A stretch of 38,506 nucleotides of DNA from Paenibacillus alginolyticus DSM 5050 = NBRC 15375 (GCF_000422905.1 NZ_AUGY01000080.1:1-38506), one strand, 5' to 3'. Counted from the stretch's first letter, positions 24,680-33,746 are shown. Notes: a model not told the origin generated them from the letters alone. Translations and numbers: made by a program.

Positions 24680-26512
24680 TTATAAAGGCACCACTTTGCG
24701 CCATGTGAGCAAAGCTGTTACATCTTCCGCGCCTGCGGCCGCGTAAGCTTCGCAAACGAAGCCCGGGACTTCCGTGCCGTCCCGGAGCTCAACCTTCCCG
24801 ATCCCCAGCGGAGCTGGGATCGCAGCTGCAAAGCCGCCGAATGCCTCCAGCGGCATTTCCCAAACCTCCAGCAGGATGGCTGCGCCGCCCTGCTGCTGCC
24901 TTACCAACCCCGGCTTCGCCGGCGTGGTTGGCAGCTTCACCAGGCTGTACTTCGCTGCGGTCTCATCCTCCCGGATGAACCGCGCTCCACAGCCTAGCAT
25001 TTGCTTCTCCAGCGGGTAGCCGCGCATGTGTAAGCCACAGACCGCGACCAGCGTCGTCGGCACCGCTGCTACGGCAACCTCATCCGCCGCCGAGCCTGCA
25101 ACACGCGGCGCAATCCCTTCAGCAGCCGATGCCAGTTCGGCGTCCACAGCACCCGCCACGAACTGCTCGGCTGCGCCGCAGATCAAGCTCTCCTCTTCAG
25201 CGAGCGCGAAGAACGTGATGCCAAAAGGCGTCTGCGGAGCCGCATCACCCGCCGGCACAGCAACTCCGCACAAATCAAGCAGATTGCAATGATTCGTGTA
25301 GCGCCCCATATCCCGATTCGTGGCTATAGGATCAGCCAGCACTTGCTCGCGCGTCCATGTCCCCCCGCAGGTAGGCATGACAAGCACCGCATCCTTCAGC
25401 AGTTTGCGAACTTTCAGCTTGAACTGCTGCAGCTTATGCATCGCGTGGAACACGGATGCCGCATCGTACTCCGCAGCGGAGCCCGAGCGGAGAATTTTCT
25501 CCGTCACCGGGTAAGCCACCCCCGGGTTCGCTTCAATAAAGCTGCCCAAGGCCGCCCAACGCTCGGCCACCCATGGGCCCTCATACAGAATTGCCGCCGC
25601 TTCGGCGAACAATGTTACATCGATATATTCAACCGGGATGTTCGATTTGACACTTAATCCCATTAATTTCTTAACAGCTGCGTCCCACGCAGCGCGGTAC
25701 TCCGAAGCATAAGGACCATAAAAACCTAACTCACCTTCCGGCAGAAAAACTTTGGCCGGAAGCTTAGCCGCTTCCATTGTTACACTGCGTGACCAAGGGT
25801 CATCCGCGTGGAGCCCGCGCACTACGCCGTCTACGGCTAGCGCGTCATCCAAGCTGTGCGCGAAGACAGTTACACAGTCTAAACTCGCACAGGCAGGCAC
25901 TACCCCTTTGGTTGGCCAGGCGCCGAGACTCGGCTTATAGCCAACCAATCGGTTCAAAGCCGCAGGCACGCGGCCCGAGCCTGCCGTGTCCGTGCCAAGC
26001 GAGAACGCCGCTTGGCCACGAGCTACCGAGACGGCTGAGCCGGAGCTCGAGCCTCCGCTGATCAGTTCCGGGCGAAGCGCATTATGCGCGTCGCCGTAAG
26101 GACTTCTCGCGCCAACAAGCCCGGTCGCGAATTGATCCAAGTTCGTCTTGCCGACCGGAATAGCTCCTGCGGCAATCATTCTCTCCACGACGCCTGAGTG
26201 CTCCGCCGGCGTATACGCATACTCCGCGCAGCCAGCTGTCGTCGGCACCCCAGCCAGATCAATGTTATCCTTGATCGCAAAAGGAATTCCCCACAGCGGC
26301 GCATCAGCCATAGAAACCGTTTTTAATCTTCCTAGGTAAGGCTGAATGACATCCATCGTCGGCGGTGTAATCCAAATATTCATATCCACATCATCTGAAG
26401 AGCGCTGCACAATAGCTGCCATCACTTCCTGAGGAGTTAATTTCTCTTTTTCATACTTATCTCGAAGCCACTTGATAGTTAATTCCTTTGCTACTTCGAT
26501 ACTTTCAGTCAT
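24680..26512 (-). CDS. atzF: Allophanate hydrolase (amidase-signature enzyme)
   Basis: The 610-residue enzyme hydrolyses allophanate to two ammonia and two CO2, the last step of guanidine or urea assimilation by this route. The amidase-signature triad is visible: Lys81 (AIKDNID), cis-Ser155 (GGSSSGSA) and nucleophile Ser179 (TDTAGSGR). Residues about 1-450 are the amidase domain, and about 475-610 the C-terminal AtzF domain (HMRGYPLEKQMLGCGARF). Length fits the family (about 600). The gene is unusually GC-rich for the window, particularly the Ala-rich linker near 440-480. It is the last gene of the riboswitch-controlled operon, 18 bp after the carboxylase. Confidence 0.95.
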   Translation of the reverse strand: MTESIEVAKELTIKWLRDKYEKEKLTPQEVMAAIVQRSSDDVDMNIWITPPTMDVIQPYLGRLKTVSMADAPLWGIPFAIKDNIDLAGVPTTAGCAEYAYTPAEHSGVVERMIAAGAIPVGKTNLDQFATGLVGARSPYGDAHNALRPELISGGSSSGSAVSVARGQAAFSLGTDTAGSGRVPAALNRLVGYKPSLGAWPTKGVVPACASLDCVTVFAHSLDDALAVDGVVRGLHADDPWSRSVTMEAAKLPAKVFLPEGELGFYGPYASEYRAAWDAAVKKLMGLSVKSNIPVEYIDVTLFAEAAAILYEGPWVAERWAALGSFIEANPGVAYPVTEKILRSGSAAEYDAASVFHAMHKLQQFKLKVRKLLKDAVLVMPTCGGTWTREQVLADPIATNRDMGRYTNHCNLLDLCGVAVPAGDAAPQTPFGITFFALAEEESLICGAAEQFVAGAVDAELASAAEGIAPRVAGSAADEVAVAAVPTTLVAVCGLHMRGYPLEKQMLGCGARFIREDETAAKYSLVKLPTTPAKPGLVRQQQGGAAILLEVWEMPLEAFGGFAAAIPAPLGIGKVELRDGTEVPGFVCEAYAAAGAEDVTALLTWRKVVPL

Positions 26513-26530
26513 CTACAGACACCTCTCTCC

Positions 26531-29500
26531 TTAAGCAGATTGTGCAATACCGAGAATCAACTGACCTGCATGAACTTGATCTCCAGGCTTCACCCCAATC
26601 ATAGAAACATAGCCATCACAAGGCGCATTCTGTGGGAACTCCATTTTCATACTTTCGAGGATTGCCAATTGATCGCCCTTCTTCACTTGGTCACCCTGAG
26701 ATACAAGAAGCTTCCACACACTTCCCGGCATAATACCGCGTACAGCAACAGTTCCTGCCGGCAGCTCATCTTCCGGTCCTTCATTGACAGTCTCCTGTTC
26801 GGATACGTACTCAGCCAATCCCTTCGCCTTCCAGCTCTCCCGCTCTTCTTTAAAAGCAATTTGCTGCTGCTTCCGAAAAGTTTCCGTACTCTCTTCGATG
26901 GAGCTTAGGAATTGCAAATATTCACCTAAATCAAAGGTCGTTTCTTGAATATCCGCTTCATATCTGCCTCTTGGGAAGTCTTCACGCAGTTGAAGCAATT
27001 CCTCAGCGCTGACCTCGTAGAATTGGATTTGATCAAAGAACCTTAACAACCAGGGTTTACCCGCCTTGAAGCTCTCCGCCAGACGCAGGCGATTCCACAT
27101 TTGAATCGTACGTCCTACGAATTGATATCCACCAGGGCCTTCCATCCCATACACACACATGTAAGCACCGCCGATACCAACAGCATTTTCCGGTGTCCAT
27201 GTTCGTGCCGGGTTATATTTCGTTGTGACTAGGCGATGACGCGGGTCCACAGGCGTAGCTACAGGAGCCCCCAAATACACATCACCTAATCCAAGTACCA
27301 AATAATTAGCGTCATAAACAATCTTTTTAACATCATCAATTGTATCTAAACCATTAATGCGTTGAATGAATTCCAGGTTGCTCGGACACCACGGCGCATC
27401 TGGACGCACCCCTTGTTGATAACGCTGAATCGCCAGTTGTGTTGCAGGATCATCCCAAGATAACGGCAAACGAACAATACGTGAAGGCACGCGGAACTCT
27501 TCCAAAGGAGGCAGAGCTGCGTCAATCTCTACAATTTTCTTACACGCTTCACTTACCGTGATTTGTGAAGGATCAATGTGAATTTGCAAGGAGCGAATCC
27601 CCGGCGTTAAATCCAGCACCGGAATCGAGCCGCTTTCCACAATCGCCTGCATCAAAGCCTGCACTTGGAAGCGCAGCAGCAAATCCAATTCAAGCTCGCC
27701 ATACTCAACAAGTAAATTCTGATCGCCGCAGCAGCGGATCGTAATTGGAAATCTGCGATTAGCAGATTCTTGGAAAAGACGCGGATATTCCGGCGTAATC
27801 TCCTCATTCACAACGGAGAGCTGTTCGAGCACCAGCCGTCCGAAATCCCCCTCACCAATTGCACGCAAATTACTTTCCTGCAAATCGCGCAAGGCTTCTG
27901 CTTCTGGAAGTGTCAGTAAATGGAATCGAATGGTATCCCCTGGATGAAGCTGCCCCAGCTTCCAAAACTCAGCCGAAGCCGTCGTCACCGGACACACGAA
28001 ACCGCCAAGACTCGGGCCATCCGGTCCAAGAAGAATAGGCATATCCCCCGTCAAATCCAGCGTACCGACCGCATAAGCATTATCGTGAATATTGGATGGA
28101 TGAAGCCCCGCTTCCCCGCCATCTTCACGCGTCCACAGCGGTGCAGGTCCCTTCAAACGAACCCCTGTCCTCGAGGAGTTAAAATGAACTTCCCAACTCG
28201 TTTCCGTCAATTGATCCAAGTATTCTGCGTGCAAAAACTCACCTGTGCAATGAGGTCCAGGGATCACACCAATCGTCCACTCTCGCGTCATCACAGGACG
28301 ATGTTCCAGAGCAAGGTCAGCCGCCTCTTGAACGGGACTTCCGCCTTCATTCACACCCAGCACATCACCCGTACGCAGTGCTCTACCGCCATGACCACCG
28401 AAGCCGCCCAGCGTAAACGTGGATGAGCTGCCGAGAATTTTCGGCATATCCAAGCCACCGCCGATCAGAAGATAAGTGCGCATACCTTCTTTTGCCTCGC
28501 CGAAGCTCAGCACTTGACCGCGAGCCGCCAACACCGGCTTATACGTTACAATAGCCGTTCCATCCAGCTCTGCTTGCATATCGGCGCCAGTGACGCAGAA
28601 CCACATATCGTTGCGGAACTTATAAGAACCTCCGCGCAGCGTCATTTCCAATCCGCAGGCATCGTCAGCGTTGCCAAGCAGCTTATTGCCGATACGAAAC
28701 GATAGCGGATCCATCGGTCCGCAAGGGGGTACACCCACGTCCCAGTGGCGGATGCGGCCCGGAAAGTCCTGAACGGTGGTTTGGATTCCGCCGTCTACAA
28801 CTTCCAAAGCCCGTTCCACGGGCTCGAACGTATTCAACAATTGCGTGAAGACGTTCCCGTCTACGCAATCTTTCTCTTGAAGAAGAGCCTGCAAATACTG
28901 CAAATTCGTTGTAATTCCATACATGCGCGTTTCCGCTAACGCTTCGATCAATTTACGAATGGCGTCCAAACGGTCTACACCGTGGACAATAATTTTAGCC
29001 AGCATCGGATCGTATAGCGTCGTTACAGTCAACCCGTCCCTGACCCACGTCTCATTTCTTGCTTTTTCAGAGAAGACCGCCCGATCCAACTGCCCTGCAC
29101 TCGGACGGAACTGCTGGAGGCAGTCCTCCGCATAAATCCGCGCCTGAATGCTGTGCCCTACCGGCTTACGGATAAGCGATTGAATATTTGTAAGCTCGTT
29201 AGCCGCTTCAAGCACCATCCACTCGACAAGATCAATACCCAGCACTTCTTCCGTCACACCGTGCTCAACCTGAAGTCTTGTATTAACCTCAAGGAAGTAA
29301 AACTCACACGTCTCCGGATCATAAAGATATTCCACGGTTCCCGCACTGCGATAGCCCACTTCAGCAGCAAGACGCTTCGCCGAGGCGAACATCGCCTCAC
29401 GCACTTCATCCGACAGATTCGGAGCCGGACTTTCTTCAATGACTTTCTGATTACGGCGTTGTATGGAACAATCGCGCTCACTGAGCGTAACCACTTCACC

Positions 29501-30151
29501 GAAGTTATTGCCGAAAATTTGTACTTCAACGTGACGCGCTCTCTCGATATATTTTTCGAGAAACATGCCGCCGTTTTTGAAGTTCGTCTCTGCCAAATGG
29601 CGGACGGCATCATATGCGGCTCTTAGTGTTGCTTCATCAGCGCAGACGCGCATCCCAATGCCGCCGCCGCCTGCTGTGCTTTTAAGAATAACAGGGTAAC
29701 CAATACGCGCAGCTTCAACTAACGCTTCATCTAGTTCTGTAATCAGCGGTGTTCCGGGCAGCAACGGTACGCCGGCTCTTTCAGCGATCTCCCGCGCAGA
29801 ATGTTTGAGTCCGAACATTTCCATTTGCTCCGGCGTAGGACCAATAAACACTATGCCATTCTCACGGCAAGCACGAGCGAAATCAGCATTTTCACTCAGA
29901 AAGCCGTAACCGGGATGAATCGCTTGCGCACCGGTTTCCAGCGCTGTTTTCAAAATCAACTCTGTATTCAAATAGCTTTCCTTCGCCGGTCCTCCCCCGA
30001 TCAGAACAGCTTCATCCGCGCCATCCACATGTAAACTATCTTGATCTGCCCCTGTATATACAGCAACGGATTTAACCCCGAGCTTGCGTAAAGTACGCTC
30101 AATACGTACAGCGATAGCGCCACGATTAGCAATCAGCACTTTAGTAAACAT
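26531..30151 (-). CDS. Biotin-dependent urea/guanidine carboxylase
   Basis: The 1206-residue multidomain enzyme starts with biotin carboxylase (about 1-450: LIANRGAIAVRIERTLR, STAGGGGIGMRV, EVNTRLQVEHGVTE). A KipA/KipI-like carboxyltransferase follows (about 455-1040, including GGIQTTVQDFPGRIRHWDVGVP and RCCGDQNLLVEYGE), and a biotin carboxyl carrier domain ends the protein with ESMKME (biotinylated Lys1169). It uses ATP and bicarbonate to carboxylate urea or, in riboswitch-controlled operons like this one, guanidine. The guanidine-I leader and UAAP partners favour guanidine as substrate. ATG 30151 (MFTKVLIANRG) follows AAGGGG; the GTG at 30160 overlaps that site. Confidence 0.93.
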   Translation of the reverse strand: MFTKVLIANRGAIAVRIERTLRKLGVKSVAVYTGADQDSLHVDGADEAVLIGGGPAKESYLNTELILKTALETGAQAIHPGYGFLSENADFARACRENGIVFIGPTPEQMEMFGLKHSAREIAERAGVPLLPGTPLITELDEALVEAARIGYPVILKSTAGGGGIGMRVCADEATLRAAYDAVRHLAETNFKNGGMFLEKYIERARHVEVQIFGNNFGEVVTLSERDCSIQRRNQKVIEESPAPNLSDEVREAMFASAKRLAAEVGYRSAGTVEYLYDPETCEFYFLEVNTRLQVEHGVTEEVLGIDLVEWMVLEAANELTNIQSLIRKPVGHSIQARIYAEDCLQQFRPSAGQLDRAVFSEKARNETWVRDGLTVTTLYDPMLAKIIVHGVDRLDAIRKLIEALAETRMYGITTNLQYLQALLQEKDCVDGNVFTQLLNTFEPVERALEVVDGGIQTTVQDFPGRIRHWDVGVPPCGPMDPLSFRIGNKLLGNADDACGLEMTLRGGSYKFRNDMWFCVTGADMQAELDGTAIVTYKPVLAARGQVLSFGEAKEGMRTYLLIGGGLDMPKILGSSSTFTLGGFGGHGGRALRTGDVLGVNEGGSPVQEAADLALEHRPVMTREWTIGVIPGPHCTGEFLHAEYLDQLTETSWEVHFNSSRTGVRLKGPAPLWTREDGGEAGLHPSNIHDNAYAVGTLDLTGDMPILLGPDGPSLGGFVCPVTTASAEFWKLGQLHPGDTIRFHLLTLPEAEALRDLQESNLRAIGEGDFGRLVLEQLSVVNEEITPEYPRLFQESANRRFPITIRCCGDQNLLVEYGELELDLLLRFQVQALMQAIVESGSIPVLDLTPGIRSLQIHIDPSQITVSEACKKIVEIDAALPPLEEFRVPSRIVRLPLSWDDPATQLAIQRYQQGVRPDAPWCPSNLEFIQRINGLDTIDDVKKIVYDANYLVLGLGDVYLGAPVATPVDPRHRLVTTKYNPARTWTPENAVGIGGAYMCVYGMEGPGGYQFVGRTIQMWNRLRLAESFKAGKPWLLRFFDQIQFYEVSAEELLQLREDFPRGRYEADIQETTFDLGEYLQFLSSIEESTETFRKQQQIAFKEERESWKAKGLAEYVSEQETVNEGPEDELPAGTVAVRGIMPGSVWKLLVSQGDQVKKGDQLAILESMKMEFPQNAPCDGYVSMIGVKPGDQVHAGQLILGIAQSA

Positions 30152-30206
30152 CGTCCACACCCCTTAGAATTTCGTAGATCATCTATATCCTCTTAAGCAA
30201 AGGAAC

Positions 30207-30860
30207 TTACTTCTCCCAAATAAGAACCTGAATCGGCGTCGGATTATAGGCATTACAAGGATTATTAAGCTGCGGACAGTTGCTGATAAGCACCATAGAG
30301 CTGCCTAGCGACTGGACCTCTACATAGCAGCCCGGAGCGGAAACACCATCATCGAACTTCAGTCCACCATCCGGTGTCACAGGTACATTCATAAAGAAGT
30401 TAATATTCGGAGCCAAATCCCGCTTCGTATACGCTCCGCTTTCGCGCTGAGCAAGCTGCAGCATAAACGTATCTCGGCAATTGTGCATCGACAGCTTATC
30501 GTGCGAGTAGCGTACCGTATTGCTTTGAGCCGAGCATGAACCTCCAACCGTATCATGGCGCCCGCAGGTGTCGGCTACGATTTCAAGCAATGCCTTACCG
30601 GATTCTGCCCGTAGGACAGAGCCTGTGCTGAGATAAATGTTACTTTGACCTGCAATGGTCGCAACCGCACTATAATGATCTTCCGGGTTCTCTGCATCAT
30701 AAAACAACGTGTCTGCGGCCTGGTTCCCTTCCAGATCGACAATGCGCAGCACCTGCCCTGGCTTCAAAACCCGCATCCAACCGTCTCCCGCTTGAATAAC
30801 TTCGCTATAGATGGCATCCTGGGTGAGGCGAGGGCTTTCTACTCGATTAAAAACAGCCAT
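30207..30860 (-). CDS. DUF1989 protein, UAAP2 (carboxyguanidine deiminase subunit)
   Basis: The 217-residue protein belongs to DUF1989, annotated as urea amidolyase-associated protein 2. Likely metal-site residues are visible in DTCGRHDTVGGSCSAQSN and HNCRDTFM. Together with UAAP1 these proteins are now known as carboxyguanidine deiminases (CgdAB), converting the product of guanidine carboxylase to allophanate plus ammonia. The start codon directly follows the stop of the previous gene, and its GGAGG lies inside that gene's end, so translation is coupled. A 55-bp gap separates it from the carboxylase. Confidence 0.88.
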   Translation of the reverse strand: MAVFNRVESPRLTQDAIYSEVIQAGDGWMRVLKPGQVLRIVDLEGNQAADTLFYDAENPEDHYSAVATIAGQSNIYLSTGSVLRAESGKALLEIVADTCGRHDTVGGSCSAQSNTVRYSHDKLSMHNCRDTFMLQLAQRESGAYTKRDLAPNINFFMNVPVTPDGGLKFDDGVSAPGCYVEVQSLGSSMVLISNCPQLNNPCNAYNPTPIQVLIWEK

Positions 30861-31583
30861 TTAAATTCCTCCTAACAGCGTGTGATATTCCCATGTATTT
30901 TCAAAAGCTCGGCGATTTTCCGGGCGGTAATTCAAGCAATAATCATCTTCACCCACAGGCGATGCGGAAAGCACCTCCATTTTGACAGGGACAGACGGAT
31001 ACGTTGATCTTGGATCTAGTGGGTTCGGTGTGTTCGATAAGACGAGCAAGGCATCTAATTCCGTACGCAGCGTAACCGTTGCACCCGCAGGGCAATGAGT
31101 CGCGCTAAAATGCATATCCCCATTGTCATCACAAAACACTTTGGAAAATAAATTCACAACCGGCATCATATCGCGCATGCTGAGACCATTACGTATCAGC
31201 TCTACCGCGAAGTTCTCCTGCCCGCTCCGCAGCCACTCATTCCGCTGCTCTTGGAAATTCGTCATCCCATACTTGGCATCCGTAGCCGCACGGGTTGTAT
31301 AACCGCCAAGCGGATCATGCCAACCGATACTGTCCTCCACGATGCTCACTAACGCTCGGCCGTTGTCACTCATCAGCACGTTTCCGCGTGTCAAATGGGC
31401 TGTATGCTGGGCTTTCAGCGTATCCGGCATATTGTAGCGCTCTGTAAGATCCCTCGCGTGGAACACTTGTATAGACACATTCGCGCCCTCCTCCAGTGCC
31501 GTAAAACGAATCAACTTCCCTCTACCAACTGCCCCTGACCACTTGCCGCCTGGCCCTATTGTCTTGCTCCAAATGTTATCCAT
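30861..31583 (-). CDS. DUF1989 protein, UAAP1 (carboxyguanidine deiminase subunit)
   Basis: The 240-residue DUF1989 protein (urea amidolyase-associated protein 1) carries the family stretches GRGKLIRFTALEEGANVSIQVFHARDL, SIVEDSIGWHDPLGGYTTRAATDAKYG and a late ATHCPAGATVTLR. It acts with UAAP2 on carboxyguanidine. ATG 31583 (MDNIWSKTIG) is preferred because AAGGAG lies 9 nt upstream. The upstream ATG at 31640 sits inside the riboswitch terminator hairpin and lacks a ribosome site, so the longer frame cannot be the normal start. It is the first gene of the operon controlled by the guanidine-I leader at 31656-31746. Confidence 0.88.
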   Translation of the reverse strand: MDNIWSKTIGPGGKWSGAVGRGKLIRFTALEEGANVSIQVFHARDLTERYNMPDTLKAQHTAHLTRGNVLMSDNGRALVSIVEDSIGWHDPLGGYTTRAATDAKYGMTNFQEQRNEWLRSGQENFAVELIRNGLSMRDMMPVVNLFSKVFCDDNGDMHFSATHCPAGATVTLRTELDALLVLSNTPNPLDPRSTYPSVPVKMEVLSASPVGEDDYCLNYRPENRRAFENTWEYHTLLGGI

Positions 31584-31614
31584 GCCACCCATCTCCTTCG
31601 ATATGTCGTTAAAC

Positions 31615-31660
31615 AAAAAGGGAGACATCACAAGACTCAAATGTCTTGGTGATATCTCCC
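31615..31660 (-). terminator. Riboswitch-controlled intrinsic terminator before UAAP1
   Basis: On the minus strand GGGAGATATCACCAAGAC pairs with GTCTTGTGATGTCTCCC around a six-base loop, and five T residues follow (31615-31619). The 5' side of the stem overlaps the last conserved GGGAG segment of the aptamer, so ligand binding would prevent the terminator from forming (ON switch). Confidence 0.88.
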
Positions 31661-31746
31661 AGGTTTTTATCCTTCCGTGGCGCTCTTCTACAAGAGCGGT
31701 TTACTCTCGGACCAGCCCGGTCATGACCGGCGGAACCCTAGTAAAC
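31656..31746 (-). promoter_or_regulatory. Guanidine-I (ykkC subtype 1) riboswitch upstream of the guanidine operon
   Basis: Reading the minus strand, the conserved ykkC blocks occur in order: CTAGGGTTCCG, GGTCCGAGAG, ACGG-AGGATAAA and GGGAG. Stem P1 is GTTTAC/GTAAAC, and other hairpins are CCGGTC/GACCGG and CGCTCTT/AAGAGCG. In this family guanidine binding stabilises the aptamer and allows read-through. The carboxylase operon context supports guanidine, not ppGpp or PRPP, as ligand. It is followed by a clear terminator and preceded by a consensus promoter. Confidence 0.93.
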
Positions 31747-31769
31747 AATCATATTCGTTTATGTCACTA

Positions 31770-31798
31770 AACATAACATCGTTAATGGTATGTGTCAA
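31770..31798 (-). promoter_or_regulatory. SigA-type promoter of the guanidine operon
   Basis: On the minus strand TTGACA (31793-31798) and TATGTT (31770-31775) are separated by exactly 17 bp. This places the start of transcription a few bases before the riboswitch P1 stem. Confidence 0.75.
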
Positions 31799-31949
31799 TA
31801 ACTTCTAGATTAATTCCTGCTTTTAACTAAAATACTTCTCATATGATTATTTTTGTGTTATATTAACTTACACATAAAACTGATATCTAACATGAGAAAG
31901 TAAAAGACCCTTTATAACTAATAGGTAAGTAATGATTCATCACATACAT

Positions 31950-32046
31950 GGTTTTCTAGGGTTCCGCGAGTGCAAGAAGTCTTGGTCTGGTCCAAGAGAA
32001 AACGCACAGCTAACCCTGTGTTCACGGAGGGATAAAAGCCCGGGAG
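31950..32046 (+). promoter_or_regulatory. Guanidine-I (ykkC subtype 1) riboswitch upstream of the APC permease
   Basis: The plus strand shows the same ordered blocks as the opposite leader: CTAGGGTTCCG (31956-31966), GGTCCAAGAG, ACGGAGGGATAAAAGCCCGG and GGGAGG. P1 is GTTTTC/GAAAAC and P2 CACAG/CTGTG. The variable loops differ from the other leader, so this is not simply a very recent copy. A weak promoter candidate (TTCTCA at 31836, TATATT at 31859, 17-bp spacing) lies upstream. Confidence 0.93.
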
Positions 32047-32081
32047 GATATCTGTTTCATAGATATCTCCTTGGCTTTTTT
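32036..32081 (+). terminator. Riboswitch-controlled intrinsic terminator before the APC permease
   Basis: AGCC-GG-GGAGGATATCT pairs with AGATATCTCC-TTGGCT around GTTTCAT, followed by six T residues (about 32076-32081). The 5' arm is shared with the 3' end of the aptamer, which gives mutually exclusive folding. Confidence 0.88.
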
Positions 32082-32135
32082 GCATACACGCTCCGTACGA
32101 TCACTGGAAAACAAGGATAAGGGAGTGTCAATATC

Positions 32136-33485
32136 ATGAAATCAGAAGTCACACTGCGCAAATCTTTAAACCTATCCCAAGTCGTTTACATGGGGTTGGC
32201 ATGGATGACGCCTATGATATATTTCTCCATCTATGGCATTGCTTATGAAAACGCACATGGCATGCTGACTCAAGCTTACCTGCTTGCTTTCGTTGCCATC
32301 TTCTTTACCGCGTACAGCTATGGCGTCATGTCCAAATCATTTCCAACCTCAGGCTCCGCTTACACCTATACGAAAAAAAGCATCCATCCCTACTTGGGTT
32401 TCCTGGTCGGCTGGGCACTGCTTCTTGACTACTTCTTCTCCCCCATTATCGCTTGCCTCACCTTCGGTATCTATCTTCACGCACAGTTCCCGTCCATTCC
32501 AGCTTATGTCTGGATCATTGGGCTCAATATCGTCCTCGGCATCGTAAATATTATTGGCATTAAGTTTTCTGCAAATATCAGCAAGCTGTTCGTCTGGATT
32601 CAGATTCTTTTTATCGCCGTCTTCTGTTTTTTCCTTTTCCGAAATATCACCGGAGATGTTCATCCGCTGCAGCCATTCCTGCAAACCGAAGTCCCCTTCT
32701 CCACCATTCTTGCCGGAGCATCGATGATCTGCTTCTCCTTTCTAGGCTTTGACACGGTCACAACCATGTCGGAAGAAACCAAAAACTCCGAGAAAACGAT
32801 TCCGCGGGCGATCATGATTATCATCATTACAGCCAGCATTTTATACTTGGTGCCGTCATTCCTAACACAACTGGTTTATCCACAGCTAACCTTCGTCGAT
32901 ATCGATTCGGCAGGTTTCGAGATCGTGAAGCTCGTTGGCGGAGCCGCACTTAGCTCTGTGTTCATCACCGTGCTTATACTCGCCATTTTCACCCAAGGCT
33001 TATCATCGGTAACTAGCGTTTCTCGTCTCCTCTTCGTGATGGGGCGTGATTCCGTCCTCCCTAAACGGGTGTTCGGTTCCCTTCATCCTAAGTTCAACAC
33101 ACCAGTCACTAACATCGTGATCGTCAGCGTTGTCTCTCTGCTCGCTCTTGTCATATCGCTTGACAATGCTGTGAAATTCGTGAATTTCGGGGCATTGACG
33201 GCCTTCTTCTTTGTAAACATCTCCGTTATCGCCCAAAAATATATCAAAGATAAGCAGCGCTCACCGAAGATGACGTTCCTCTATCTCATTATGCCGTTGA
33301 TCGGAGCCGGTTTCATTGGCTATCTACTGTCTTTGCTCGACAAAGATGCCCTATGGATGGGAGGCGTATGGCTCCTCGCGGGCATGGTGTATCATTTGAT
33401 TCGAAAGCGTTCCGCACGTACGCTAACCGTGGCAAGCAGGCCCATCATCACAAGCAGCGGCCGTCCTTCCGGGTCTTTGGAATAG
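32136..33485 (+). CDS. APC-superfamily permease, candidate guanidine importer
   Basis: The 449-residue protein has about twelve transmembrane helices and the APC fold start (LRKSLNLSQVVYMGLAWMTPMIYFSIYGI), a conserved FPTSGSAYTYTKKSIHPYLGFLVGWALLLDYFF segment and FLGFDTVTTMSEETKNSEKTIPRAI, which resemble PuuP-type amine/amino-acid permeases. AAGGGAGTG precedes the ATG. Only a guanidine-I riboswitch with terminator lies upstream, and the guanidine-degrading operon is divergent, so the substrate is likely guanidinium or a guanidino compound. This is inference from regulation; family members mostly carry amino acids or polyamines. It is monocistronic, with its own terminator. Confidence 0.9.
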   Translation: MKSEVTLRKSLNLSQVVYMGLAWMTPMIYFSIYGIAYENAHGMLTQAYLLAFVAIFFTAYSYGVMSKSFPTSGSAYTYTKKSIHPYLGFLVGWALLLDYFFSPIIACLTFGIYLHAQFPSIPAYVWIIGLNIVLGIVNIIGIKFSANISKLFVWIQILFIAVFCFFLFRNITGDVHPLQPFLQTEVPFSTILAGASMICFSFLGFDTVTTMSEETKNSEKTIPRAIMIIIITASILYLVPSFLTQLVYPQLTFVDIDSAGFEIVKLVGGAALSSVFITVLILAIFTQGLSSVTSVSRLLFVMGRDSVLPKRVFGSLHPKFNTPVTNIVIVSVVSLLALVISLDNAVKFVNFGALTAFFFVNISVIAQKYIKDKQRSPKMTFLYLIMPLIGAGFIGYLLSLLDKDALWMGGVWLLAGMVYHLIRKRSARTLTVASRPIITSSGRPSGSLE

Positions 33486-33496
33486 AAGAAAGAGAA

Positions 33497-33527
33497 CCGT
33501 CAGGAAAGATCATCCTGACGGCCTTTT
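33497..33527 (+). terminator. Rho-independent terminator after the APC permease gene
   Basis: CCGTCAGGA-AAGATCA-TCCTGACGG is a perfect 9-bp stem followed by CC and TTTT. It lies about 12 bp after the stop codon. Confidence 0.85.
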
Positions 33528-33746
33528 AAGGTTTAACGCGCATCTGAAATTTATCCTAACAATTTGCCTTACTTATGGTTGCGTTCAGTGTATCACCACT
33601 AATCCTAAAACTTTGCTGAAAACTGAAAATGAATCAGATTGCAATTTTATCATTATTGACAAAACGGATAATAAATTAATCGATTTGTAGGGCTTGAGAG
33701 CAAGAAAGGCGAACTGAGCAAGTCGCTATCTTGAATAAGTATGATG

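Noticed and set aside
25026..26339. Several plus-strand frames opposite allophanate hydrolase
   Set aside because: Shadows of a GC-rich gene on the other strand.
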